NCBI GenBank assembly: GCA_019057385.1 | Contig: JAHQJS010000006.1 | Location: forward strand, 248,001-312,000 | From: Candidatus Borrarchaeum weybense | GTDB taxonomy: Archaea > Asgardarchaeota > Sifarchaeia > Borrarchaeales > Borrarchaeaceae | Direction: 5' to 3' | Length of the DNA: 64,000 nt | In this document: positions 38,608 to 49,259 of the stretch, in pieces | How the letters are laid out: every line of letters begins with the position of its first letter | Position numbering within the stretch: the stretch's first letter is position 1 | The notes under the pieces: generated by a model | What the model was told of the DNA's origin: nothing | The model's input: the letters and a program-made list of their open reading frames with translations, nothing else | Databases searched by the model: none | Position numbers and translations under genes: made by a program

Positions 38608-39351
38608 ATGCATGAATTGAAAATAAGGAGTATGAAACGCACTATGACGACATTTACAGTCATACGCACAGAATTTCAATTATACGCACAGAAAATCAGG
38701 TTTTTCCTTATTATTAGCTTCGTTGTGGCAATAACATCACTTGCTGGCATTATAGTAGAAATTGATGATCCCTTAAGACTTTTTATGCCTCAAGCCCTTG
38801 CTTATTATCTAGGTATTTTCATCGGACTGAGTGTGATTTCAGAAGATTATGAAAATAAAACATTGACGGCACTCGTTTTGAGAGCAATTCCTCGTCGCAC
38901 CATAATTATTGGAAAGTCAGTATCATTAGTTTTAATCTATACTATGATAACTATAATTTCTCTTATAGTTGCAGACATCATTTTTTTAGCTCTTAGCGGA
39001 AACCATTACAACGTAGTCCTACTTTTCAGGGCATTTGCTTCGAGTGTTCTTACTGCATTCATCATGATTTCTTTGACAGTTCTTGTTTCAAGTTATTTTC
39101 TCAAAATGGTTCCAACGGCAGTTGCATCCTTTGTGATCTTTCTCCTATTAATCTTGCTCTCTATTGGCGCCACATTTGCGCCAATTGTAGCATATTCTAG
39201 TCCCTTCTTCTATGTTACTGATTTAGGGACACCAATCCCGATGACCCCCCAAGAAATAATCATTTCAATTATTGGAGCATTGATCTATGCTGTAATCTTC
39301 TTAGGACTCGCAATACTATTTTTCGAAAAAAGAGAATTAGAAAATCTTTGA
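38608..39351 (+). CDS. ABC-2-type transporter permease
   Basis: 6-TM pattern, ISEDYENKTLTALVLRAIPRRTIIIGKSVS. Confidence 0.8.
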   Translation: MHELKIRSMKRTMTTFTVIRTEFQLYAQKIRFFLIISFVVAITSLAGIIVEIDDPLRLFMPQALAYYLGIFIGLSVISEDYENKTLTALVLRAIPRRTIIIGKSVSLVLIYTMITIISLIVADIIFLALSGNHYNVVLLFRAFASSVLTAFIMISLTVLVSSYFLKMVPTAVASFVIFLLLILLSIGATFAPIVAYSSPFFYVTDLGTPIPMTPQEIIISIIGALIYAVIFLGLAILFFEKRELENL

Positions 39352-39455
39352 AATTAATCCTTTCTCCCAAAAAAAACCCTATTTTGGCTCTTCAAACAAA
39401 CTTCGGGCAATTATCTTTAAAATATCTATTTTCTTAATGTTAAGAGGCGATCTTA

Positions 39456-40703
39456 TTGTATGATGTAGCAATCATCGGTGGAGGAATCGCAGGACTCACT
39501 GCAGCAACCCTTCTAAGTAAAAAGGGCTTTAATGTAGTCGTTCTTGAAAAGAGTACTAACTTAGGTGCTCATAATAAACTTCAAATGCAAGGTTTTCCAG
39601 CATTTGAAATTCCTACCCTTCCTATTCGTGTACCTTTGAAATATAAAGTTAAGAAAGCCCTTTTATGGACTCCAAGTCAGTCCGTAATTCCTTTTCACTT
39701 CGAAAAACCAATTTTATATTTACATTATCGAGGAGCAGAGCATTCAGTTGATACATTCCTGTATAAATTAGCTCTTAAGGCAGGTGCTAGCATAATAACA
39801 GCTTCAGAGGTTCGAAAACTAGGCTTTGGCAAAACAATAAATGAAATTACGACTTCTGGTGGTGCGAAGTATAAAGCTCGTTGTATACTCGCTGCAGATG
39901 GGGCTAGTAGTCGCACAAGAAGAATACTTAGAGTCGATGTGCTTGAGCCAAAGGGGATCGGTTATGGGGCGGTGATGGAAAACATCGATATAGAGCCAAT
40001 GGAGATCCATGGAGCCTTTTCCCAGAAAATCGCTCCCATGGGTTATAGTTATATTATAGGGCATTCGGATGAAACTGCGACTGTTGCAGTTTCAGCACGT
40101 CCAAACTATTTGGAATTGAAGTTAGGAGAATATTTTAAAAGGACATTAAAGTTCTTTCGACCAATCATAAAAAACGGTAAGAAGATTAACATATTTTCTG
40201 GGATTGTAACTTGTGGTAATGGAACTCAGACTCTTGTTCACAAAAATATTTTATTTATTGGCGAGGCAGGAGGGTTTCAAGACCCTACCTTGGGTTTTGG
40301 CATGGCGCCGTCTATGAGGTCTGCTGAAATTGCTGTAAAACTTATAGCGGATGCTTTAGCTACTGCGGATGACAGAACTATATATTTAAAGAAGCTAGAA
40401 CAGTACGATAAACTTGCTAAAATGAATTTAACAAAAAAAGAAATCAAATGGAAGTGGATTATGCGAAAAGAAATACTAGAAAAGATCTCAGATTACCAAC
40501 TAGATTCGCTTTTGCAAATGCTTCATGGAAAAGATAAACTAATAGAAAAAGCATTAACTTTAGGGCTCAAACAACTTTGGCCTTTTCTAATAACTACATT
40601 TTTCCTTCGGCCTTTTCTATTTGGTCATCTTATTAAATCAATGAAATCATTAGTCCACTTTAAAAAAAACACACTCATAAACACAGAAATGACCAACTTC
40701 TAA
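39456..40703 (+). CDS. Geranylgeranyl reductase-family FAD-dependent oxidoreductase
   Basis: VAIIGGGIAGLTAATLLSKKGFNVVVLEKS, ADGASSRTRR, GEAGGFQDPTLGFGMAPSMRSAEIA. Confidence 0.85.
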   Translation: MYDVAIIGGGIAGLTAATLLSKKGFNVVVLEKSTNLGAHNKLQMQGFPAFEIPTLPIRVPLKYKVKKALLWTPSQSVIPFHFEKPILYLHYRGAEHSVDTFLYKLALKAGASIITASEVRKLGFGKTINEITTSGGAKYKARCILAADGASSRTRRILRVDVLEPKGIGYGAVMENIDIEPMEIHGAFSQKIAPMGYSYIIGHSDETATVAVSARPNYLELKLGEYFKRTLKFFRPIIKNGKKINIFSGIVTCGNGTQTLVHKNILFIGEAGGFQDPTLGFGMAPSMRSAEIAVKLIADALATADDRTIYLKKLEQYDKLAKMNLTKKEIKWKWIMRKEILEKISDYQLDSLLQMLHGKDKLIEKALTLGLKQLWPFLITTFFLRPFLFGHLIKSMKSLVHFKKNTLINTEMTNF

Positions 40704-40734
40704 TAATTTCTAGGTTGTTTCAGCAGAATTTCTG

Positions 40735-41496
40735 TTACAGCACATTGTTTGCATCTATAATTGTTATCCAAGCATATTCTCGCAACTTTGGAGCGATTCG
40801 AAGCAAAAAATTGTCGATATCGTCCAATATCTTTTGTAACGTTTCGTATAAAGCGGGCCATCTATAATGGAAGAAATAGGAAGCGCCTGAAAATAAAGCT
40901 AATTCTCTGTGACGGACATATCTGAAACAAGAATTAAAGGCATCGAGAGTTCGTGACAAGTTTAAAGGTTTTTCTGTAGGGCTTCTATCATAAGGATCCA
41001 GAATAGTTCTATTAATATTTGCCAATGGATTTTTATCGAGAGGCTCAATGAAAATCGCTCTTCCTGATGGAACAAGGCAAGATTTAATTTTCTTAATGCT
41101 TTCTTCTAAAGAATAGGTAGTTAGATGGTGTAGTACTGAACGACAAAGCACTATATCAAATTTTCCGGGTAATTGGTCTACATCAATGTTTGCAACGAGA
41201 AAATTTGTTTTATCTGAAACCTCCATTTCTTCAGAGAGAATCTTAGCCTTTTGTATTGAAATAGGTGAAATATCGACACCCATTACCTTGTATCCCATTT
41301 TTGCAAGAAGTATGCTATCAAATCCCAAACCACATCCAATGTCTAAAAGAGTCTTTCCGGTTAGCAAAGGTTTGATATACTTCCATGTGATTTCCTTAAG
41401 TCTTTTTGAGACCCCTAGTTTAAGTTCATCTTTATTAAATCTTTCGGCCACCGAATCTTGATACGCTCTTTCAGTCTCAGCGATTTTGCTAGTCAT
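40735..41496 (-). CDS. Class I SAM-dependent methyltransferase
   Basis: LLDIGCGLGFDSILLAKMGYKVMGVDIS, FDIVLCRSVLHHL. Confidence 0.9.
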   Translation of the reverse strand: MTSKIAETERAYQDSVAERFNKDELKLGVSKRLKEITWKYIKPLLTGKTLLDIGCGLGFDSILLAKMGYKVMGVDISPISIQKAKILSEEMEVSDKTNFLVANIDVDQLPGKFDIVLCRSVLHHLTTYSLEESIKKIKSCLVPSGRAIFIEPLDKNPLANINRTILDPYDRSPTEKPLNLSRTLDAFNSCFRYVRHRELALFSGASYFFHYRWPALYETLQKILDDIDNFLLRIAPKLREYAWITIIDANNVL

Positions 41497-41779
41497 TTAT
41501 CTACTCACTACAATGACGCTATGAATTAGTTTTTTTAACTTATTAAGCGGATACTGATATGAGTAACTTGTTAGGCCTTAAATATATTTTAGATAACTAT
41601 AAAGTCTCTGGAAAGCTATTGAAGAAAAAACTCAACCCTAATAAGTGATTAAAAGTTAATAATAGGCACCGAAAGAATCTTAAAGGCAAGGATAGTTACA
41701 GCATAGAAGCCGTTTTAAGTGAAGTATTACAGAATTTGACTAACTATTTCATTTTATATGACAAATAACGAGGATTACT

Positions 41780-42748
41780 ATGCTTGAACTCATTCTAATC
41801 GGCGAAATCGCAGTTGCTTTCTTGCTAACTCTTATAATCACGCCTTATATAAACAAATTCTTAATTAGTAGAGGATATACCAGTAGAGACGTACATAAAA
41901 ATGAACCAACAGAGGTACCGACTTTTGGGGGGATTGCTCCAGTTATAGCAATTTTTGCAAGCCTTCTTATTCCCATTTTCTTTTTCGATCTACTAAATAT
42001 CCTCCAATTAATTGCTATTTTGTTTACAATTTCCTTGATTACGTTGATTGGCATTTTCGATGATTTAAAAACAATTCCGCAACTGCAAAAAACAATTTTT
42101 TGTGCCGCTGCAAGTATTCCGCTCTACTTTGTACTCCATGACACAAAATTAACATTACCCTTTCTAGGAACCTTGGATATAGGCTGGTTTTTCCTCATTC
42201 TTATCGCATTCACTGTAGTAGTCTCTTCTAATTTAACTAACATGCTTGCTGGATTCAATGGTCTTGAGGCTGGCCTTGGAATCATCACATCAGCAGCACT
42301 AGCCATAATTCTCACAATATCAGGACGAATATCGTTTCTAACGCTCTTGATTCCATTCACTGGTGCATTAATTGGCTTCATTTTTTATAATTGGTACCCT
42401 AGCAAGACTTTTCCTGGAGATACCCTTACATTAACGATAGGAACCGTTTTAGCGTGCGTTGCCCTTGTTTCTCAACTTACTTTCTACCTTGTTATCTTGT
42501 TTATTCCCTATATCATCGATTTTTTAATGAAAGCCACAGTCAAATTTCAAGGTCGCAAACTGTATGGCGATACAAAAATCAGAGCCGATGGAACTCTTAA
42601 ACCACCAAAATATCCTGCAGTAGCTCATGCCATCCTTAAATTCACCCCAATGACTGAAAAACAGTTAGTAAAAGCGCTCATTATAATAGAAATAGTATTT
42701 GCTCTCATTGCAATAAGTCTAGCATTACTTAGTTTTGTATTTTCTTAA
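41780..42748 (+). CDS. MraY/WecA/Alg7-family sugar-phosphotransferase (probable UDP-GlcNAc:dolichyl-P GlcNAc-1-P transferase)
   Basis: EVPTFGGIAPV, GIFDDLKTIPQLQK, NMLAGFNGLEAGLG, FPGDTLTLTIG. Confidence 0.88.
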   Translation: MLELILIGEIAVAFLLTLIITPYINKFLISRGYTSRDVHKNEPTEVPTFGGIAPVIAIFASLLIPIFFFDLLNILQLIAILFTISLITLIGIFDDLKTIPQLQKTIFCAAASIPLYFVLHDTKLTLPFLGTLDIGWFFLILIAFTVVVSSNLTNMLAGFNGLEAGLGIITSAALAIILTISGRISFLTLLIPFTGALIGFIFYNWYPSKTFPGDTLTLTIGTVLACVALVSQLTFYLVILFIPYIIDFLMKATVKFQGRKLYGDTKIRADGTLKPPKYPAVAHAILKFTPMTEKQLVKALIIIEIVFALIAISLALLSFVFS

Positions 42749-42817
42749 ATCTAAGAAATCTCTTTTATTTATGTAATTTAAACTGATTTGAGAAATAAGT
42801 GACTCGGAGGTTACAAA

Positions 42818-43630
42818 TTGGGAGAACAAAGAAAATTATGGAAAATAGGGCAAATAGATGCTATTGGTATCCGAAGCCCTCACGAAAAAGAATTACAAGA
42901 GTTTAGCAATTCAAAATATCCTTTATTTAAAGATTTGGCAATCGATAAGATGAGGGATTTTGTAGTTAATGATATCGGAGGAAAAATGAACAACATCGGT
43001 CTCGGTGAAGATTGGACAATTACCTTTGAAATATTCCCTCAGGTAAATATCCATATTTCTTATTCTTTCTTCGGTGATGAATTTGGTGATGAGATGGAAG
43101 CAGAGTTGAAATACTACTTTTCGGGAGAGCGAGTCCATTTAATTCCTGGTGAAGACCTTGTTGCATTTGTAGATATTTTGTTGGATTTTATTGAGAGAAT
43201 GATTAAGAATGAAGAACCTTTCGACAAGAATTTTGATGTAAAATCCAAAATGATGGAAAATGTCTTAACCCAAAGAAGTGAGCCTTTCAAATTTTTGAAG
43301 GACGAAGATCAAGAAAAATTGTCTACTTTTCTGGGCGCCAAAATACAAAAAACGTCTGATAGATGGTCGATCATACGAGAAGTATTTCCGAACATATTTA
43401 CTGAAATTGTCTGGAATACTAAAGAAGGTTTAGATATTGAATTCTCTGGTGAAAATCTCGCGAAAAAGATCAGTAGCGTCCATGCTGAATTTTTAGGAAT
43501 TTTTACAATTAACCAAATATTACGTTACATTACGCTGAATAACCTGGACAAGAACTTACCAGATATATGTTACACAATGTTTTCAAGATACTTCACTAAA
43601 CAAAAAAATTGGGATCACAGGAAAAAATGA
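42818..43630 (+). CDS. Conserved hypothetical protein (DUF3786-like, tentative)
   Basis: Full-length ORF, VHLIPGEDLVAFVDILLDFIERM. Confidence 0.5.
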   Translation: MGEQRKLWKIGQIDAIGIRSPHEKELQEFSNSKYPLFKDLAIDKMRDFVVNDIGGKMNNIGLGEDWTITFEIFPQVNIHISYSFFGDEFGDEMEAELKYYFSGERVHLIPGEDLVAFVDILLDFIERMIKNEEPFDKNFDVKSKMMENVLTQRSEPFKFLKDEDQEKLSTFLGAKIQKTSDRWSIIREVFPNIFTEIVWNTKEGLDIEFSGENLAKKISSVHAEFLGIFTINQILRYITLNNLDKNLPDICYTMFSRYFTKQKNWDHRKK

Positions 43631-43655
43631 CTTTTCCTTCACATCTCTCGCCTCT

Positions 43656-43690
43656 GGAAGCCCCTACTCTTTAGGGTGGGGTAATTGACT
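43656..43690 (+). mobile_element. Solo IS200/IS605-type right-end-like relic (GGAAGCCCCTACTCTTTAGGGTGGGGTAATTGAC)
   Basis: Resembles RE at 55785-55816 (GGAAGCCACCCTACTTGCAGGGTGGTAGTTCAC) without adjacent tnpB. Confidence 0.55.
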
Positions 43691-43719
43691 CTCATTCTGT
43701 TTTCACTTCTTTGAGTAAT

Positions 43720-44475
43720 CTACAAGACTGTTTTCGTTAATATTTCACGTACAGATAGGTATGCAGGAGAATCGTTAGGAAGTTCTAAGAGGGATTTTCC
43801 GACAAGATTGTATTCTTGAACAAGTGGATCGGTAGGGATTTGTCCCACAAGATTCAAACCATTTTTTTCAGCATATTGTTGAATATACTCTAGTGCTGAC
43901 TCGGTAACTCTATTCGCTACCAGATAGACCTCCCGAAATTCTATCTTCAATTTTTGTGAGAGTTCTTTGATTCTAAGTGCTGTTTGGAGTCCCATCTTGG
44001 AAGCGTCAGTTATTACATATAAATAATCCACATCGCGATCTGTTCTTCGTGCAATATGCTCTAAACCTGCAGGCATATCCATGAGTGCATATTCATAATT
44101 TCCAACATAATTATCAAGAATACTCGTAAGTGCAGTATTGATATAACAGAAACATCCTTCTCGCTCTAATGCCCCCATAACTAACAAATCAAAAGTATCG
44201 CCTTCATACAAGACTTCAAACAGTTGCGATTCTATGTGGGACTTTTTGTTAAAGTCGGGAGGCAACTGCGACATACGGTTCATTAAATCGAAACAAACAT
44301 CGCCTACTGTTTTTTGAACTGGTGTGTCCAGCAAATCTGGTATATTTGAGTCAGGATCTGCATCAACCACTAAAATGTTTTTTTTCCCTAGTTCGAGTAA
44401 CGCTTTCAAACTCAATGCCATAAAACTCGATTTGCCTGTTCCGCCTTTGCCAGATGATCCAATAACATAATTCAT
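43720..44475 (-). CDS. CooC-like/MinD-superfamily ATPase
   Basis: GSSGKGGTGKSSFMALSL, VVDADPDSNIPDLL. Confidence 0.82.
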   Translation of the reverse strand: MNYVIGSSGKGGTGKSSFMALSLKALLELGKKNILVVDADPDSNIPDLLDTPVQKTVGDVCFDLMNRMSQLPPDFNKKSHIESQLFEVLYEGDTFDLLVMGALEREGCFCYINTALTSILDNYVGNYEYALMDMPAGLEHIARRTDRDVDYLYVITDASKMGLQTALRIKELSQKLKIEFREVYLVANRVTESALEYIQQYAEKNGLNLVGQIPTDPLVQEYNLVGKSLLELPNDSPAYLSVREILTKTVL

Positions 44476-44726
44476 TTTAAACCACCATGGAGACTCCTAA
44501 CAAAAAGGAGTGATAGTTGACTATCATCACCTCATCTACTCACAAAATGGGAATTAACTCTTAAAATCTTATTTATCGTAACAAGAAGAAGATAACAATG
44601 AACTCAATTTCCAAGAGTTTTCATTGTTTTCTATTTGATGTATCCATTTGATTAAGAAGATTTCTGGCATGTTTTTGGGTTATGTTATAACTGTAACTTT
44701 CTTTGAAAGCGGGGATTAGTAACTAT

Positions 44727-46457
44727 TCATCTAAAAATGTCATTTAGCGTTTCCGTACGTTTCAATTTTGCGATAAAAGTAACTAGAATATAACCTATTG
44801 AACTCGTTAAAGCAATAAAAAGTGCTCTCGCAAAGATTGTGAGAAGATCTGTGTGAAAATAAATTCCCACCTCGAATATATAGAATATCCAAAAGTTAAT
44901 GAATGTATAGATCGCATTACTTGTTCTTATTCCTGATATAAGCATCCCTGAACCGAATAGGGCCGCAATGAGGACTGAAAGTAGAGTTATTGGGAGAAGT
45001 AACGATTCAAATGAGATATCAGTTCTTCCTTGGAAGATAAACATGGCTGTCATCATTCCTATAACGATAGCGGCACATAAAACACTGAAATCAACCTGTA
45101 GAGATGATATCGTCATATAGGATCTCAAATCTACACGATCAGTTCTTTTCTCATCATAACGCGCCCATTTCGTCAACTTCATCAATATTCCTTCAAATGA
45201 TTGAGTGATCTCATGTGGGAGATTCTTACGGAAGAAACGTATGGCGATAAGCCAACCAATGAAATGGAAGAAAAGTATGCTTAGCGCAAATGTGCTAAAG
45301 AAGACAAAGCCAAAGTCGTCATATAAGGAAAACCACACTCTCCACTTTACAACTCTATAGAAAAAGACTGCGCATGTATAACAATAATATAACACCATAT
45401 CACCTAATTGAGGACCCACAGGTCTACCGAGAAAATACAGAATAAGTAGAGGGATTGTCCAGACGATATATTGCTCACTCATATATCTATTTAATAGCAT
45501 GAATACAAGTAAGAAAATTGTTGATTCTTCAAGCAGACCAAACTTTATATTAATGATCTCTCTCTTTACGAAAATTAGCAAGGTAAATAGCCATCCCACT
45601 CCCTGAATTACCATTATGACAGAACGTTCTTTTATAGAAATACTTGTTCTAGAGATAAAATAAAATAGAATTCGATAAATTGACAGGCCTCTTGTGCCCC
45701 CTACGGCTAACAAGACAGAAGTATAGGCGTCAAAAGATAATATTAGGTATGGTACAGAAATAAGAATACAAAATATTGTTACTATGGCGTTATACTCTAT
45801 AATGCGTTGCCATCTTTTTTCCTTTTGTCTTATAAAATATAGGACTACTATAGGGAGAAGCACAATCGGGAATAGCTTGTACATTACACCAATACCAAGT
45901 GAGAACGCGCTGAATCTTACCCTTTCTTTGATTAGCAGATAAAGTGCTAACAACATGAACATAGTGGGAATCGAATCAAAATGTCCAAAAATGACTGTCT
46001 GAAAATAAATCCACGGATTTAACAGAAAAAGTGCACTTGTGTAATAAGCCAGACGTTCATTATGAGTGTATTCAATGATCATTTTGTAAATCAGAAAGCC
46101 TAAAATTATCTCAGAAAATACAATCGGTAATTTAAAGTAAAATATATTCTTTCCCGCAATTAAGACTACTAGTGCTTCCGTATAGTAGAATATCGGTAGA
46201 TATTTTATGTCCCCTCTTCCGTAAGGTGATTGCCCCTGCAATAATATGTCTACCGCCTGATAAACTACTTGAATATCATAAGTATGTGCAAAGAAGGATG
46301 CATAAACAAGTCGTGTAAGAAGTCCGAAAAGAAGAAGGATATATATCTTGGTTTCTCTAACCTTCTCAATACGATCTAAAAGTAGTATCCATGGGATTAG
46401 CATAAGAAGGGTGGAAAGACAAAGCGCGCTCTCTTGGAAATAAAGCAACCCTACCAT
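44727..46457 (-). CDS. GT-C mannosyltransferase-like multi-TM protein
   Basis: DIQVVYQAVDILLQGQSPYGRGDIKYLPIFYYTEAL, GHFDSIPTMFMLLALYLLIKER, YKLFPIVLLPIV. Confidence 0.75.
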   Translation of the reverse strand: MVGLLYFQESALCLSTLLMLIPWILLLDRIEKVRETKIYILLLFGLLTRLVYASFFAHTYDIQVVYQAVDILLQGQSPYGRGDIKYLPIFYYTEALVVLIAGKNIFYFKLPIVFSEIILGFLIYKMIIEYTHNERLAYYTSALFLLNPWIYFQTVIFGHFDSIPTMFMLLALYLLIKERVRFSAFSLGIGVMYKLFPIVLLPIVVLYFIRQKEKRWQRIIEYNAIVTIFCILISVPYLILSFDAYTSVLLAVGGTRGLSIYRILFYFISRTSISIKERSVIMVIQGVGWLFTLLIFVKREIINIKFGLLEESTIFLLVFMLLNRYMSEQYIVWTIPLLILYFLGRPVGPQLGDMVLYYCYTCAVFFYRVVKWRVWFSLYDDFGFVFFSTFALSILFFHFIGWLIAIRFFRKNLPHEITQSFEGILMKLTKWARYDEKRTDRVDLRSYMTISSLQVDFSVLCAAIVIGMMTAMFIFQGRTDISFESLLLPITLLSVLIAALFGSGMLISGIRTSNAIYTFINFWIFYIFEVGIYFHTDLLTIFARALFIALTSSIGYILVTFIAKLKRTETLNDIFR

Positions 46458-46679
46458 GTTGTACTCCCCTAATTTCGGCCGATTTCCTTATACAGCCAAA
46501 ATTTGCTATTTTTTCTAATAAAAGTTGGTGTGTTTAGTATTTTTTTATAGTATTTGCATAAAATATTAATAATCCTTTTGAATGCTAATGGTCAACAAAA
46601 TGGTAAAAAGCCGGAAGGATTCCAGTTTCTTAATATATAAAAATGCAAATTGTTCTTTTAAATAGTCGAGGAGAGAATT

Positions 46680-47105
46680 ATGTTTTCTGGGATTCAAAGT
46701 CCCTATCTAGGAATTATAATTCTAATAATCGTTTCTCTAGGAGTTACACTATTTCTAACGAAATATTCTTATTTGGATAAGCTTGCAAAAGATAAAAAGG
46801 AGAATTGGTTGCCTGTTTTATTTTTAGCATCATTCATAATCTATGGTTTATTCTTTTCATTAGTGACATTATTTCGAGCAGAACCAGAACAGATCGCAAC
46901 AATTAGTAATGATATCTTCCAAGTGAATATTGGATTTACATTAATCATCTTAGGTTGTGGCCTTGCTATATTTTTCACAACCACAGAATATCAATTTAAG
47001 CAGGACTACACTTCAAAGCTTTTGATAGGTTTATCTGGCGTTCTTGCTATTATTGGCTTCATACTTATCATTAGTACTGGATTAGTTTATCATAAACTCT
47101 TATGA
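46680..47105 (+). CDS. Four-TM hypothetical membrane protein
   Basis: Hydropathy by eye. Confidence 0.5.
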   Translation: MFSGIQSPYLGIIILIIVSLGVTLFLTKYSYLDKLAKDKKENWLPVLFLASFIIYGLFFSLVTLFRAEPEQIATISNDIFQVNIGFTLIILGCGLAIFFTTTEYQFKQDYTSKLLIGLSGVLAIIGFILIISTGLVYHKLL

Positions 47106-47222
47106 ACTAACTCCCACCATATCAAGGAGTCTTCTTGCGTATTAAACATAAATCTTTATTATGTGTGTATTCATTGCGAGAGACACCATAAGAGACGCAA
47201 CCGCCTTTATTGAGGTATATAT

Positions 47223-48503
47223 GTGAAAGCAGTTATTATTGCAGCTGGAAAAGGCACGCGAATGAAGCCATTTACTCTCTCCAGACCAAAACCGCTTATT
47301 CCAGTAGCTGGAAAACCGCTTATTGAGCATACTATTACATCACTTAATAATTGTGGGATAACGGAAATCATCGTTGTGATCGGATATATGAAAGCTCAGA
47401 TGCAGAATTATTTTGAAAGGATATCAACACAATTATTTCAAGGCTTGAAAATCACGCTTGTCGAACAAAATGAGCAAAAAGGCACAGCACATGCCTTAAA
47501 ATTTGTGGAAGATTTCATAGATGAAGCATTCATGTTGATAAACGGTGATATAATCACAAGTGAAAAAAATTTTGAAGATGTGCTCAAAAGATATGATCAG
47601 AAAAGTGCACCCATCTTTTCATTAACACAGGTAGCAGATCCTTCAAATTTTGGGATTGTTGATTTAGATGCAGATGATCGCATTAAGAAGATCGTAGAAA
47701 AGCCCGCTGCCGAAAATGCCCCAAGTAACCTCGCCAATGCAGGCATTTATATCCTTCCCCCTCAGATCTTTGATGCCGTTAAAGAGACCTCGGTATCTTC
47801 TCGAGACGAATATGAACTCACGGATTCGATTCAAAAGTTGATTGATAATGGGTTCTCTTTCTATGGACACACCCTATCTGAATGGTGGGTGGATTGTGGA
47901 TTACCCTGGGATCTTCTTAGAATAAATGAGCAGATATTACAAGAATCAAAATTAAGAAATGAAGGTGAAGTTGAGGAAGGAGCGCGTTTAAAAGGTCCTG
48001 TTGGTGTTGGTAAGAATTCAATAATTCGTGCAGGAGCATACATACAAGGACCTGTACTTATTGGCATGGACTCTGAGATAGGCCCTAATAATTACATCAG
48101 ACCATATACTTTTGTTGGAAACGACGTAAGAATAGGCAATGCAGTCGAAATTAAAAGCAGTATAATATTTGATCACACACGTATTGGACATCTTTCTTAT
48201 GTTGGAGATTCAATAATTGGCGAGAACTGCAATTTTGGTGCAGGAACAAAAGTAGCAAATTTAAGGCTAGATAATAAAACGATAAAAGTTACTATTAAGG
48301 GAAAACGTGTCGACAGTGGACGAAGGAAGTTAGGTATTTTCATGGGCGATAACGTAAAGACTGGAATTAATGTTAGTTTTATGCCTGGAGTGAAAATTGG
48401 CCCAAGTTCAGCGATTGGATCTGAGATAGTAGTCTCGCGAGATGTTTCTGCAAATTCCTTCCTTCAAATTCGTCAAGATTTAGAAACGGCGGAGTGGCGT
48501 TAG
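47223..48503 (+). CDS. Bifunctional sugar-1-phosphate nucleotidylyltransferase/acetyltransferase (GlmU-like)
   Basis: VIIAAGKGTRMKPFTLSRPKPLIPVAGKPLIEH plus C-terminal left-handed beta-helix hexapeptide repeats. Confidence 0.92.
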   Translation: MKAVIIAAGKGTRMKPFTLSRPKPLIPVAGKPLIEHTITSLNNCGITEIIVVIGYMKAQMQNYFERISTQLFQGLKITLVEQNEQKGTAHALKFVEDFIDEAFMLINGDIITSEKNFEDVLKRYDQKSAPIFSLTQVADPSNFGIVDLDADDRIKKIVEKPAAENAPSNLANAGIYILPPQIFDAVKETSVSSRDEYELTDSIQKLIDNGFSFYGHTLSEWWVDCGLPWDLLRINEQILQESKLRNEGEVEEGARLKGPVGVGKNSIIRAGAYIQGPVLIGMDSEIGPNNYIRPYTFVGNDVRIGNAVEIKSSIIFDHTRIGHLSYVGDSIIGENCNFGAGTKVANLRLDNKTIKVTIKGKRVDSGRRKLGIFMGDNVKTGINVSFMPGVKIGPSSAIGSEIVVSRDVSANSFLQIRQDLETAEWR

Positions 48504-48513
48504 TATTTGAAAA

Positions 48514-49131
48514 CTAACTCCTTATTTCACTAACTTGACTTATTATTTGACAACAAAGACCACTAACAAAGCATTTTCCTTCGCAATCGATGACTTTAAC
48601 AACTCTTGGTTCAAGTAAACATTTTGATTTTGTTTCAGGGGTATAATAGGGGCAATCACCTGTATTTGAACTAAATTCTTCAAGTAAAGCAGTAATTCGG
48701 TCTTCTCTTACTCTAGGATCAAGTTTATGATGATTATCGGTTTCTGTAGCGGAAATCATGTCATTACAAAGACTTAATTGCTCTTGCGTGATTTGGAAAG
48801 ACTCATTATATTTTTTTATCAATGAAATTGCAATAGTAGGAGAAAGTACCGCATTCTGAAACGCTGAAAGACCCACATAGATCTCTACTAGCAATTCCAC
48901 AAGAGATCCTTGGAATTTTTTGTATATCTCTTCAGGAAAAGACCTCGCGTTCAAGGAATAATATTCCCAAAAGATGTCTATTAAATGGAGCAAAATATCA
49001 CAGTTTTGCATTGTTTTATTTATGTTTTTCTTATTTATGTTACTCACATTGTTGTTTAGTTCATCCATGGCGTTTCCTATAGCATTTAATCGGATTGTAA
49101 TAGCTCGAGGATCAAATTCCATCAAATTCAA
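48514..49131 (-). CDS. Hypothetical protein with Cys-rich C-terminus
   Basis: CPYYTPETKSKCLLEPRVVKVIDCEGKCFVSGLCCQII. Confidence 0.5.
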   Translation of the reverse strand: MNLMEFDPRAITIRLNAIGNAMDELNNNVSNINKKNINKTMQNCDILLHLIDIFWEYYSLNARSFPEEIYKKFQGSLVELLVEIYVGLSAFQNAVLSPTIAISLIKKYNESFQITQEQLSLCNDMISATETDNHHKLDPRVREDRITALLEEFSSNTGDCPYYTPETKSKCLLEPRVVKVIDCEGKCFVSGLCCQIISQVSEIRS

Positions 49132-49259
49132 ATCCCTCTTTTAGAATTTGATTCTTACCTTAACATGAATATTAATAGTGGTATCATTTGGACTATATTT
49201 CGGTACGATAAAATTAATCTTGAATTAAGGATAGCATGTATTGGAAGTAGGGTTTTTGA

